The notes beneath the pieces were generated by a model, which worked only from the letters and a program-made list of their open reading frames with translations, searched no databases and was not told the DNA's origin. A stretch of 8,483 nt of DNA. Source: Pseudomonadota bacterium (GTDB taxonomy: Bacteria; SAR324; XYD2-FULL-50-16; JAHJRI01). The stretch spans positions 1 through 8,483 of the forward strand of contig JAKSDL010000180.1 of the NCBI GenBank assembly GCA_022360105.1, given 5' to 3'. The first letter of the stretch is position 1. Each line of letters begins with the position of its first letter. Both the position numbers and the translations under genes were made by a program. Below, in pieces: positions 1 through 6,596 of this stretch.

Positions 1-83
1 ATCTGGATTCTTATTTTCAGATATAGAGGCCGCAGCATAGCTGCACGAAATAGAAAATCTAAGATCTGCAATCCAAAATCCAG

Positions 84-103
84 GCGTGAGCCGTAGCTCA
101 CGC
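84..103 (-). terminator. Perfect hairpin downstream of dctP, possible terminator
   Basis: An 8-bp perfect stem (84-91 GCGTGAGC pairing with 96-103 GCTCACGC) closes a 4-base loop, 35 bases beyond the dctP stop codon. Two smaller stems lie on either side: 115-120/124-129 (TATTCC/GGAATA) and 33-37/41-45 (GCAGC/GCTGC). On the minus strand the main stem is followed by a T-rich but not pure T tract (CTGGATTTTGG), so it is a weak candidate for an intrinsic terminator. It could instead be a 3'-end stabilising hairpin or a dispersed palindromic repeat. No gene is visible in 1-137. Confidence 0.4.
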
Positions 104-137
104 AAGAGAGGGGTTATTCCAGGGGAATAGGTGGTAG

Positions 138-1190
138 CTATTTGGCATCAACCATGTAGCTTTTGTTGATGGAGCGCTCGCATTCGCTGATTCTAGTTTC
201 CAATTGAGTCAACGCTCTTTGGCCAAATTTGCCTGTGAACCAGGATTTCATTGGCTTTGCAGCTTCCTGGAACATTTTCTTCTCGGCTGGACTTGGAACG
301 TAAATCTTTCCACCACTCTTCTTGAATTCTTCGTAGGCTGCGATTTGTCGTCTCTTTGGGAAAGCTCGGGTTACCTGTCGAAGATGCACGAATCCGTCCA
401 CTACGACTCTCCTGAGGTTAACAGGCAGCTTCTTGAAAGCACCGTCGCTCATCCACCATAAGGCAGCCATATAAGCGTGTCCGTCCAGGGTGATATATTT
501 AATATGCTCATGGAACTTCATCCCTACGATATCAGTGATACCATTCTTTGAGCCTTCAACAACGCCGGTTGCTAGTGATGTATACACCTCAGGCCAGGCA
601 ATACCGGTTGGGTTTCCACCCAGCAGTTTTACCAGTTCAATCTGAATTTCAGATTTGATAGTTCGAATTTTTTGTCCTTTCACGTCGGAAGGTTTTTTGA
701 TCTGCTTGTTTACAGTGGCAAAATTTCTCCAACCACCTGTATTGCTGATAACCATCAGTCTTACATTTTTTACCTTCTTCAATACGTCTCTGCGCAGTTC
801 ATCAACGTATGGTCCGTCGAATACGCATTCTGCAGTTCTGTCATCACGGAACATGTACGGAAGGTCAAGAACCTGAAGTTCGGGATACAGACTGCTGAAA
901 CCGCCGATTGTAGAAATGTAAACTTCAAGGATTCCGGCTTGTACAGACTCGATACACTCTCGAGCGTTACCGCAAAGCTGACTCCCGGGATAGATCTCAA
1001 CTTTGATGTCACCATTGGACTGAGACTCTACGAAGTCTTTAAACACCATGGCACCATCGTAATCTTCATCATTTGTGTTTGAATTGTGAACGATCTTAAT
1101 GGTATATTTTGCAGCCATTACAGGCGTAGCCAAGGCAAATGAGACCACAGCTGCGAACAGGGCAACCAGAAAAATCCATTGTTTTTTCAT
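138..1190 (-). CDS. dctP: TRAP transporter substrate-binding protein, DctP family
   Basis: This is the periplasmic binding protein of a tripartite ATP-independent periplasmic (TRAP) transporter. It captures a carboxylate-bearing solute and delivers it to the DctQM membrane complex encoded at 3077-4911. The 350-residue product has the usual family length. A signal peptide is clear: basic MKKQ, a hydrophobic stretch at about residues 5-22, and likely cleavage at VMA-AKYT (about residue 26). The mature part has the family features: GGWRNFA near residue 153 (R155), KIR at 174-176 whose arginine usually pairs with the substrate carboxylate, and PEVYTSLATGVVEGSKNG at 200-217. The start is supported by AGGAGG at 1195-1200, four bases upstream. 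The gene is split from dctQM by the Gfo gene and a 666-base gap and appears to have its own operator-controlled promoter. The ligand cannot be read from the sequence. The neighbouring SuyAB-like lyase suggests sulfolactate or a related C3 sulfonate, and a uronate or sugar acid is the alternative. Confidence 0.95.
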   Translation of the reverse strand: MKKQWIFLVALFAAVVSFALATPVMAAKYTIKIVHNSNTNDEDYDGAMVFKDFVESQSNGDIKVEIYPGSQLCGNARECIESVQAGILEVYISTIGGFSSLYPELQVLDLPYMFRDDRTAECVFDGPYVDELRRDVLKKVKNVRLMVISNTGGWRNFATVNKQIKKPSDVKGQKIRTIKSEIQIELVKLLGGNPTGIAWPEVYTSLATGVVEGSKNGITDIVGMKFHEHIKYITLDGHAYMAALWWMSDGAFKKLPVNLRRVVVDGFVHLRQVTRAFPKRRQIAAYEEFKKSGGKIYVPSPAEKKMFQEAAKPMKSWFTGKFGQRALTQLETRISECERSINKSYMVDAK

Positions 1191-1194
1191 CTTT

Positions 1195-1200
1195 CCTCCT
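1195..1200 (-). promoter_or_regulatory. Ribosome binding site of dctP
   Basis: AGGAGG (minus strand) sits four bases before the dctP ATG at 1190. Two further strong purine-rich anti-SD matches lie upstream in the same leader (about 1268-1299), with no long ORF attached. The leader therefore carries several ribosome-binding-like sites. Confidence 0.8.
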
Positions 1201-1215
1201 ATGTCTTAGAAATTG

Positions 1216-1266
1216 TTACCATCGATTTTTGTTAAGCAAATGAAGTGTTACCGCTACACTTTCCAT
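1216..1266 (-). other. Possible 16-codon leader ORF upstream of dctP
   Basis: Reading the minus strand from ATG at 1266 to TAA at 1216 gives MESVAVTLHLLNKNRW. It is preceded by a dense run of Shine-Dalgarno-like purines (AAGGAGG motifs between 1268 and 1299) and ends 25 bases before the dctP ATG. The nearest GGAG is only one base from the ATG; the better-spaced GGAGG is about 11 bases away. A small stem (1244-1248/1256-1260, AGTGT/ACACT) lies inside it. The peptide shows no run of one amino acid typical of classical attenuation. It may be translated by chance or serve to load ribosomes. Confidence 0.2.
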
Positions 1267-1310
1267 TCTCCTTTCTTCCTCCTTAGTTAACCTCCTTTTG
1301 ATTTGATTGT

Positions 1311-1349
1311 AAAAAAAAACAGGATTGATTTCTGCAACTACAAATCCTG
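1311..1349 (-). terminator. Terminator-like hairpin in the dctP leader
   Basis: On the minus strand a 7-bp perfect stem (1343-1349 with 1320-1326, CAGGATT/AATCCTG) and a 16-base loop are followed at once by nine T residues (1319-1311), the layout of an intrinsic terminator. The stem has only three G:C pairs, so it should be weak. It lies between the predicted dctP promoter (-10 at 1368-1373) and the dctP start codon. It could therefore act as an attenuator, or stop read-through from genes upstream. Confidence 0.45.
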
Positions 1350-1367
1350 ATTTTGATGCCAAGTAAA

Positions 1368-1399
1368 ATTATAACTTATATCTTATATAAAATATTAGA
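1368..1399 (-). promoter_or_regulatory. dctP promoter with palindromic operator
   Basis: A perfect TATAAT -10 (minus strand, 1373 to 1368) directly abuts a 26-bp A/T-rich palindrome at 1374-1399 with plus-strand core TCTTATATAAAA. Three of its 13 symmetric pairs are mismatched. It aligns with copies at 8115-8140 and 8457-8482; the 15 bases 1381-1395 are identical to 8464-8478. No good -35 is visible at 17 bases, so the bound regulator covers the -35 region and may act as repressor or activator. The expected transcription start near 1361 leaves a leader of about 170 bases before dctP. The regulator family is not visible; even-centred palindromes of this kind are common for GntR-type regulators (inference). 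Confidence 0.6.
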
Positions 1400-1567
1400 T
1401 AAAACTGCGTTTGCAATATATAAAGTTCCTTATTATATCATTGATCTTCGATTTCTCAATCGACAGACCATCCCATCAGAGACGCAGTTTCATTAGCTAT
1501 CAGTTATCGGATATCGGTCTTTTGTGAAAACGAAGCTTCTTTTTTAATAACCAACCCGCTGCCAGTC

Positions 1568-1596
1568 AAAAAAGTTATTTACAGCTGCAAATAACT
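1568..1596 (-). terminator. Possible intrinsic terminator after the Gfo gene
   Basis: On the minus strand an 8-bp perfect stem (1589-1596 with 1573-1580, AGTTATTT/AAATAACT) and an 8-base loop holding the palindrome CAGCTG are followed by T residues (1572-1568). The stem is A/T-rich, so its strength is uncertain. It lies about 260 bases past the stop codon of the Gfo/Idh/MocA gene and before the dctP promoter, where the end of the suyA-to-Gfo transcript would be expected. Confidence 0.4.
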
Positions 1597-1605
1597 GTTA
1601 TTTTA

Positions 1606-1706
1606 GTCATTCCGATCATGCCGCGAGCCTTGCATCTCATGACCCGGAATCTAAACAGGCTTTACCGGACAGCTGGTTTTGGATGCCGGATCAAGTCCGG
1701 CATGAC
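1606..1706. repeat. REP-like palindromic intergenic element
   Basis: The element of about 100 bases begins GTCATTCCG and ends CCGGCATGAC, forming imperfect terminal inverted repeats. At its right end is a perfect 8-bp stem (1683-1690 ATGCCGGA with 1696-1703 TCCGGCAT) around a TCAAG loop. The GC content is much higher than in the surrounding DNA. The GGATCAAGTCC palindrome within GTCAT-type ends resembles a family of dispersed palindromic repeats seen between genes in many proteobacterial and Desulfobacterota genomes. It carries no ORF. Confidence 0.6.
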
Positions 1707-1747
1707 ATGTCATTAGAAACTGCCGGCTATGAAACCCCTGTGTTATA

Positions 1748-1812
1748 ACAAATGTTTAAAGTCATTTCTACAGCAATCCAACTGCTAATTACAAAAGTTG
1801 TTTAACATTTGT
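1748..1812. repeat. Inverted repeat with internal stem
   Basis: ACAAATGTT at 1748-1756 is perfectly inverted as AACATTTGT at 1804-1812; the arms extend imperfectly through TTTAAA and GTTTAA. The 47 bases between hold a smaller stem (AGCA at 1772-1775 with TGCT at 1782-1785). No T tract follows on either strand, so it is not a classical terminator. It may be a remnant of a small non-coding element. Confidence 0.35.
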
Positions 1813-1856
1813 AGCTTAAAAATTCGATAGCCGATAACTGATAACCCCATTTGGTC

Positions 1857-3050
1857 CTAAATTAAATCTTGGATCAAAACCGGCTTCCCGGTCTTCGCTG
1901 ATTCTTCTGCCGCGGCACCAACGACAATGGACCAATAACCTTCGTCAACAGTGGCCGTATTGGTTTTGACACCCTTAATGTTGTCTACAAAATTTATGTG
2001 CTCATAATAGGTGGCACCACTATGCCCTGTATTTTCTATATATGTCGGATAAGTAGGTGTTGATACACGAGATGGTTTACCTTCTCCACGCATGATTTCC
2101 AAACTGGTTTTTAATCTCTCACCGGGAAGGAAATCTTCACATTCATAAGTCCTCAATCTTCCTTCATCTCCACAAAGAACCAGCTCTTCGTAGAACATGG
2201 GTGAAAACATGCAGAGATTGAATGCTGCTCGAATGTTGTTTTCATAGATAACATTCACAAAGGCGTTATCAAGAATATCAGATTGCTGTCCCTTGTGTTC
2301 AAAATCCAGAAAGTTAACCGCCATACTGCCCGTGGCATACACTTCCTTTGGTTTGGACTGGGCGAACAGATTCATTAGATCAAAATAGTGGCAGCACTTT
2401 TCTACCAGGGTTCCACCTGAATATTTTGAAAACTTGTTCCACTGGTTCACTTTATCCAAAAAGGGCAGACGATGCTCTGTAATAGAGATCATCTTGATAT
2501 CACCCACAGACTTCCTTTCCAGACCTTCATGGATAGCTTCAACGTACATCGCTTTATAGCGGTACTGCAGGCCAATCTGGAATACACCCTTATAGTTCTT
2601 CGCAATTTCAGCAATTTCTTTTGCATCAGCGATAGTCGTTGCCATGGGTTTTTCCAGTAGAATATGTTTGCCGGATTTAGCAGCAACCCTGACCACGTCT
2701 ATGTGGGAGAAATTTGGCGTGCAAATGATCAGACCGTCTACATCCGGATCGTTACAGGCGGCATCCAGTGAGTCATAAATAACCGGGACTTCTTTCGATC
2801 CCATGAACGCAAACATATTCTTTCCCATCTCCACACTTTTAGGATTAGGATCGTATATGCCGTGTACGGTTGCCCTGCCTTCCATGAGGGTAATCCGAAT
2901 GTGTTCCTGGCCCATCACTCCTGAGCCAATAATATTGAACCGAAATTCCGGCTTTTCCATTTCCAGAATAAACTTGTCTCCTTCCGGTAGATATTCAAAT
3001 ACCGGATTGGTAGAGAAGGTTCGGTTTTTGAGTTCTTTTCCCGTTTTCAT
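1857..3050 (-). CDS. Gfo/Idh/MocA family NAD(P)-dependent oxidoreductase
   Basis: This is a sugar or polyol dehydrogenase-type enzyme with an N-terminal Rossmann fold and a C-terminal alpha/beta domain. Counted from the ATG at 3050 (397 residues), it shows FNIIGSGVMG at about 38-47 for the dinucleotide, ICTPNFSHID at 109-118, the family signature EKP at 133-135, GLQYRY at 160-165, and GGTLVEKCCHYFDL at 212-225, where the histidine and aspartate occupy the usual catalytic region. The open frame extends upstream to a TTG at 3116 inside the end of dctM. The ATG at 3050 is preferred because it starts 26 bases after the dctM stop. Neither start has a good Shine-Dalgarno, so translation may be coupled to dctM. 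The substrate is unknown. Some members of this fold are NAD-dependent glycosidases (GH109, and the sulfoquinovosidases GH188), a notable alternative beside a sulfolyase. It is cotranscribed with dctQM and the lyase. Confidence 0.88.
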   Translation of the reverse strand: MKTGKELKNRTFSTNPVFEYLPEGDKFILEMEKPEFRFNIIGSGVMGQEHIRITLMEGRATVHGIYDPNPKSVEMGKNMFAFMGSKEVPVIYDSLDAACNDPDVDGLIICTPNFSHIDVVRVAAKSGKHILLEKPMATTIADAKEIAEIAKNYKGVFQIGLQYRYKAMYVEAIHEGLERKSVGDIKMISITEHRLPFLDKVNQWNKFSKYSGGTLVEKCCHYFDLMNLFAQSKPKEVYATGSMAVNFLDFEHKGQQSDILDNAFVNVIYENNIRAAFNLCMFSPMFYEELVLCGDEGRLRTYECEDFLPGERLKTSLEIMRGEGKPSRVSTPTYPTYIENTGHSGATYYEHINFVDNIKGVKTNTATVDEGYWSIVVGAAAEESAKTGKPVLIQDLI

Positions 3051-3076
3051 TTTAATTAAATCGAATTGTTGCCTGC

Positions 3077-4366
3077 TTAGGTAGTGAAACCAAGCAAGTG
3101 AGGTACAAACAAACAAAGCGGTGGAAAAAAGGTGATCAGAAATATCACTGTTACTTCTATCAATAGAAAAGGTAATATCTCCATGGTGATGTTTTCAATA
3201 CTCTCTTTGCTCAAGCTGGCAGCTACAAATAACACCAGTCCCATGGGCGGTGTAGCCAGGCCAACAGTTACGTTCACACACATAACAACCGCAAAATGCA
3301 AAGGATCTACACCCATACTAACGACAACAGGACCGAGAATAGGCCCTAAAATCAGGATAGCCGGACCTGCATCCAAAAACATGCCAACTATGAAGAGCAG
3401 GATGTTAATCATAAACAAGAGAACCAAAGGATTTTCACTGACCTTTAAGACCGCATTGGTCAGATAGGCCGGGGCCCCGGAAAGGCTAACTATCGAAGAG
3501 AATGAAACCGCGGCCCCAACCAGGAACAAAATCACACCGGATGAGATAGCTGAATCCCTTAATACCTTAGGCACATCTTTATATTTTAAGGACCTGGTAA
3601 CAAAAAGACTGACGATAAAAGCATATCCTGCTGCAACCGCGGCAGCCTCAGTTGGGGTAAAAACGCCGGTTAAGATTCCACCGATTAAAATAATAGGTGT
3701 TAATAGCGGCCAAAAAGCATCCTTGGTGGCTACAGCTCGTTCCTTAATGGTAGCGCGCCTGTTGGCCACCGGGTAATTCCTTTTTTTAGACAAGTACCAG
3801 GTAATTCCCATCAGACCCGTTCCAACCATCAAACCCGGAATCATTCCAGCTGCAAACAACCCTCCCACCGAAACGTTCATTACAAAAGCATAAAGGATCA
3901 TCAAACCACTGGGTGGAATGATCGGGCCGATAACCGATGATGCAGCAGTTACAGCCGCCGAGAACTTTTTGGAATACCCATTTTTTTCCATGGCCGGAAT
4001 GAGCATGGAACCAAGCGCTGAGGTATCTGCTACGGCAGACCCGGACAGACCCGCAAAGAGGATACTGGAAAGAATGTTTACCTGTGCCAAACCACCCCTT
4101 ACATGCCCGATCATCGCCTTGCTGAAGTTCACCAAGTTCTGGGTAATTTTCCCGGCATTCATCACTTCACCGGCTAAAATAAAGAAAGGCACCGCCATCA
4201 AGGGAAAACTATCGATTCCATTGTAAAGTCTTTGTACCAATAAGGTCAGAAACACATCCTTTCCTTCGATCATCAGACTGATCGCCGGTGCCAGAATCAG
4301 GGCAAATACGATCGGCAGACCGACAATCATCATGGCCAGAAACAACCAGAAAAATAACAATGTCAT
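3077..4366 (-). CDS. dctM: TRAP transporter large permease subunit, DctM
   Basis: This is the large integral-membrane subunit of the TRAP transporter. It moves the solute delivered by DctP into the cytoplasm, driven by an ion gradient. The 429-residue product is the usual length and is hydrophobic along its whole length, consistent with about 12 membrane segments. Family motifs include FPLMAVPFFILAGEVMNAG (about 54-72), the LSGSAVADTSALGSMLIP stretch (about 107-124), and IGPIIPPSGLMI (about 146-157), which forms part of the transport core. The start ATG overlaps the dctQ stop in an ATGA arrangement (4363-4366), and a G-rich GAGGGGG Shine-Dalgarno lies just upstream, so the two are translationally coupled. 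The Gfo gene follows after 26 bases. The sequence ends at residues LLGFTT with no fused domain. Confidence 0.96.
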   Translation of the reverse strand: MTLLFFWLFLAMMIVGLPIVFALILAPAISLMIEGKDVFLTLLVQRLYNGIDSFPLMAVPFFILAGEVMNAGKITQNLVNFSKAMIGHVRGGLAQVNILSSILFAGLSGSAVADTSALGSMLIPAMEKNGYSKKFSAAVTAASSVIGPIIPPSGLMILYAFVMNVSVGGLFAAGMIPGLMVGTGLMGITWYLSKKRNYPVANRRATIKERAVATKDAFWPLLTPIILIGGILTGVFTPTEAAAVAAGYAFIVSLFVTRSLKYKDVPKVLRDSAISSGVILFLVGAAVSFSSIVSLSGAPAYLTNAVLKVSENPLVLLFMINILLFIVGMFLDAGPAILILGPILGPVVVSMGVDPLHFAVVMCVNVTVGLATPPMGLVLFVAASLSKESIENITMEILPFLLIEVTVIFLITFFPPLCLFVPHLLGFTT

Positions 4367-4911
4367 GATACCCCCTCTTCCCCTGAAAGTTCAGCAACTG
4401 GCTCCGGTTTCATGTCGACACCGGTTACGAGTTGAACCAATGAATTGAGCAGCACTTCAAATGCAACTATAACAGTTAATGCTAAACCGATGGGCAAACA
4501 AAGATAGACGTACATCATTTTGACCGGAATGGATGTGGCATCGATATACATTCCCCTTTCCACCATTCCAAGAGACTTCTGAAATAAGATGGATATGGTG
4601 GTAATGGCACCAACCTGGATGATAATAGAAAGAAATGTATGCAATCTTCCCTTGAGGAGACGATGAACAATGTCCAGGGACACGTTCGATCCGGCACGAT
4701 ATGCAATTGGTGCAGCCATAAAGGTCATCCAAACCATCATGAACCTTGCTGTTTCCTCTGGCCAAACCAGTGAGTTATTCAACACGTACCGGAAAAACAC
4801 CTGAATCAGTACGATAATCATCATCAACGCTATCAAAACAATCTCCATCTGTTTACAAAACCAGATGGTGCCGTCATTGAAGCGTGTTAAACCTTTTATC
4901 AGCAACTTCAT
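4363..4911 (-). CDS. dctQ: TRAP transporter small permease subunit, DctQ
   Basis: This is the small membrane subunit that partners DctM and is needed for TRAP transport. The 182-residue product has four hydrophobic segments at about 22-42, 54-72, 92-112 and 130-155. The conserved family region RYVLNNSLVWPEETARFMMV (41-60) follows the first segment, and the second runs into IAYRAGSNVSLDIV, the usual Q-subunit pattern. The tail after residue 165 is short, acidic and probably cytoplasmic. The gene starts 30 bases after the suyB-like stop with only a weak purine-rich ribosome site (GAAGAGAAG), and it overlaps dctM by four bases. It is clearly part of the same operon as the lyase genes, which ties transport to the lyase substrate or its precursor. 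Confidence 0.94.
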   Translation of the reverse strand: MKLLIKGLTRFNDGTIWFCKQMEIVLIALMMIIVLIQVFFRYVLNNSLVWPEETARFMMVWMTFMAAPIAYRAGSNVSLDIVHRLLKGRLHTFLSIIIQVGAITTISILFQKSLGMVERGMYIDATSIPVKMMYVYLCLPIGLALTVIVAFEVLLNSLVQLVTGVDMKPEPVAELSGEEGVS

Positions 4912-4941
4912 CGTCTTCTCTTCATTAGAATTTAAATAATA

Positions 4942-6108
4942 TCAGGCACTGCGATACAGCTTGGTCAGTACAAATTCGCGGTGACCCAACACTTCTGCTG
5001 CGGTATGTCGGCCGTTACAGGTTCTGACAACCATATCCAACAGAGTATCTCCCGCCTGATCGATGTTCATTTGCCTTTGCAGGATTCCGGAAACATCGAC
5101 ATCCACATGCTCACCCATGGTTCTGACAGTTCTTGGATTGGCAGTCAGCTTGATGACAGGCTCGATGGGATTTCCAATAATGTTACCCTGGCCGGTCGGG
5201 AAAAGATGCACAACATATCCTGCAGCTGCCTGGAGAGTTACACACTCGGCTGCAGCGGAAGAAGTGTCCATAAAATAGAGTCCCGGTCCTTTTTTAGGTT
5301 CTTCAGCGGGCTCCAAGACGTCGATGTATTTGGATTCCCTACCGATTTTCTGAATGTTTCCAAAGGCTTTTTCCTCGATGGTGGTCAAACCGCCTTCAAT
5401 ATTCCCTTTGGTTGGCTGGGATTCTGAAAGATCGTTTGTTTTGCAATCCAGAATGAAATCGTTATAGGCATTCCAGGTTTTGTTGAACTTTTCCCCTATT
5501 TCCGGAGAATCGGCCCTGGTGACCACCACTTTCTCTGCCCCGGTGATTTCCGATGTTTCACCAAAACATGTTGTCGCTCCCAAAGCGTTCATTTTATCAA
5601 TCACATTCCCCACAGTAGGGTTAGAGGCCAGACCGGAAGTAGTATCAGACTCACCGCACTTAACTGAGACCCAGATGTCGGAAAGACTGCACTCTTCTCT
5701 TCTCAGCTCCGAAGCCCAATGCACATATTCTTTGGCTTTACGGGAGGCACGGGCAATGGTGTCGATATCACCATGTTGCTCAATGGAAAAACCGGTAACA
5801 GGTTTTCCGGTTTCCTTAATACCTTCTACGATGCGATTTGTCCATCCCGGCTCAATTCCGATTACAACTACAGCAGCAACGTTTGGATTTTTTCCTGTTC
5901 CGATCATGGTTCTGAAAAAAAGTTCCAGATCTTCACCGAACTGCAATCGACCATAAGCGTGTGGCAAAGCCAAGGTACCTTTGATATTGTTTGCTACAGC
6001 CTCGCAAGCCGCGTTGGAAAGGTCATCCAATGGAAGAATAGCCACATGATTTCTTATACCGACTCTTCCGTTTTCTCTTTTGTATCCCCAGATAGTTTTA
6101 TCAGCCAT
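4942..6108 (-). CDS. suyB: SuyB-like large subunit of (2R)-sulfolactate sulfo-lyase (UxaA family)
   Basis: This is the large catalytic subunit of an altronate-dehydratase-family lyase. SuyAB removes sulfite from (2R)-3-sulfolactate to give pyruvate in the cytoplasm. The 388-residue product has the SuyB length and lacks the fused N-terminal SAF domain of altronate dehydratase UxaA, because that domain is a separate gene here. From recalled family sequences, [20 protein letters not shown] near the N-terminus, [24 protein letters not shown] (150-159, probable metal/substrate site), [18 protein letters not shown] (230-247), [14 protein letters not shown] and a C-terminal [10 protein letters not shown] are closer to SuyB than to E. 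coli UxaA, which has FQGYRRANGDVGVRNE and KCGGSD. The start is the ATG at 6108, five bases after an AGAGGTGG site; a GTG at 6117 lies inside that site. It follows suyA after 2 bases. Alternative: a sugar-acid dehydratase of the same family. Family assignment is firm; the sulfolactate specificity is less so. Confidence 0.72.
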   Translation of the reverse strand: MADKTIWGYKRENGRVGIRNHVAILPLDDLSNAACEAVANNIKGTLALPHAYGRLQFGEDLELFFRTMIGTGKNPNVAAVVVIGIEPGWTNRIVEGIKETGKPVTGFSIEQHGDIDTIARASRKAKEYVHWASELRREECSLSDIWVSVKCGESDTTSGLASNPTVGNVIDKMNALGATTCFGETSEITGAEKVVVTRADSPEIGEKFNKTWNAYNDFILDCKTNDLSESQPTKGNIEGGLTTIEEKAFGNIQKIGRESKYIDVLEPAEEPKKGPGLYFMDTSSAAAECVTLQAAAGYVVHLFPTGQGNIIGNPIEPVIKLTANPRTVRTMGEHVDVDVSGILQRQMNIDQAGDTLLDMVVRTCNGRHTAAEVLGHREFVLTKLYRSA

Positions 6109-6110
6109 TG

Positions 6111-6398
6111 TTACCACCTCTTTGTTTTAACGTTATGAACATGCACGTGATCACCTTTTTTGATTTCAGCAACCACTTTCCCGATATCGTAGCCGTACTT
6201 GATAATGGTTCCACCGCTATCAAGATCTGAAAGGGCTATTTTATGCCCCAGGGGAATATCGTGATTGGCCTTAACCACAATCGTTTCATCTGTGTCCATG
6301 ACCCATCCGGTCAAATCAGAACCCGCAGTTGCATCTTCCACAACTACAACCCCGACTGAATCGGAACTATCGTGTACTAAAAAATGTGTAGCACCCAT
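6111..6398 (-). CDS. suyA: SuyA-like small SAF-domain subunit of sulfolactate sulfo-lyase
   Basis: This is the small subunit (95 residues) of the two-part lyase completed by the gene that follows. The protein is a stand-alone SAF domain, the module that forms the N-terminus of altronate and galactarate dehydratases. It shows [17 protein letters not shown] (6-22), LTGWVMDTD (29-37), [14 protein letters not shown] (46-59), IIKYGYDIG (65-73) and a histidine-rich end, [12 protein letters not shown]. Histidines of this last motif are thought to contribute to the metal or substrate site in the family. The length and C-terminal ending match what I recall of SuyA. The start is well supported by AAGGAG six bases upstream of ATG 6398. 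The last two sense codons (AGG TGG) double as the ribosome site of suyB, so the subunits should be made at a fixed ratio. A sugar-acid dehydratase small subunit is the alternative. Confidence 0.72.
   Translation of the reverse strand: MGATHFLVHDSSDSVGVVVVEDATAGSDLTGWVMDTDETIVVKANHDIPLGHKIALSDLDSGGTIIKYGYDIGKVVAEIKKGDHVHVHNVKTKRW
6114..6121 (-). promoter_or_regulatory. Ribosome binding site that fixes the suyB start
   Basis: AGAGGTGG on the minus strand is embedded in the final codons of the suyA-like gene, five bases before ATG 6108. Its GTG could be read as an upstream start but is better explained as part of this site. Confidence 0.75.
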
Positions 6399-6500
6399 TT
6401 TTTACTCCTTGATGTTAATAATTCAATTAATACAAACTACAAAAACTAAAACTCCTTAATATTTCAATTAGGCATGATACCTGTTTATCAATTGCAGGAT

Positions 6501-6516
6501 GGGCAATTCGTTGCCC
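6501..6516. repeat. Hairpin in the GPH-suyA gap
   Basis: GGGCAA at 6501-6506 pairs perfectly with TTGCCC at 6511-6516 around TTCG. On the minus strand no T run follows, so it is not an obvious terminator of the GPH gene. A nearby imperfect stem (GTAAGG/CTAC around 6550-6564) lies in the same 198-base gap. No convincing promoter or copy of the cluster operator was found between 6399 and 6596, so the suyA operon may depend partly on read-through from the transporter gene. Confidence 0.4.
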
Positions 6517-6596
6517 GTCAGCTAATCCAATAACCTGTCGGCGGTCATGTAAGGTCGCCCTACCGTTTGTTCAACCACTCCAAAAACCTTTGTACA

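Larger units (their letters stand above)
1498..1843. repeat. 13-bp inverted repeat bracketing the intergenic region
   Basis: TATCAGTTATCGG at 1498-1510 is perfectly inverted as CCGATAACTGATA at 1831-1843. A third relative occurs at 8407-8420 (GACAACTGATAACC, one mismatch to 1833-1846). These look like members of a short dispersed intergenic family. The pair encloses the terminator-like hairpin, the REP-like element and another inverted repeat described separately. Confidence 0.5.

Noticed and set aside
672..1082. 136-codon plus-strand frame opposite dctP, and similar frames opposite other genes
   Set aside because: These are antisense shadows of well-supported genes with no family motifs.
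1606..1706. Possible CRISPR unit or insertion-sequence end
   Set aside because: There is one copy only, with no regular spacers and no transposase; it fits a REP-like palindromic element better.
3051..3116. TTG start extending the Gfo/Idh/MocA gene by 22 residues into dctM
   Set aside because: The added residues (MFVCTSLAWFHYLSR...) overlap the dctM end in another frame, have no ribosome site and do not look like a family N-terminus. ATG 3050 is preferred.
4457..4765. 102-codon minus-strand frame inside dctQ
   Set aside because: It is an out-of-frame overlap with dctQ, whose membrane topology and motifs are convincing.
6109..6117. GTG start for the large lyase subunit
   Set aside because: The GTG is part of the AGAGGTGG ribosome site; ATG 6108 has ideal spacing.
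4942..6398. Firm call as altronate dehydratase (uxaA) in a uronate pathway
   Set aside because: The subunits are split, motifs fit SuyAB better, and no uronate isomerase, fructuronate or tagaturonate reductase, or KDG gene is present. It is kept as the main alternative.
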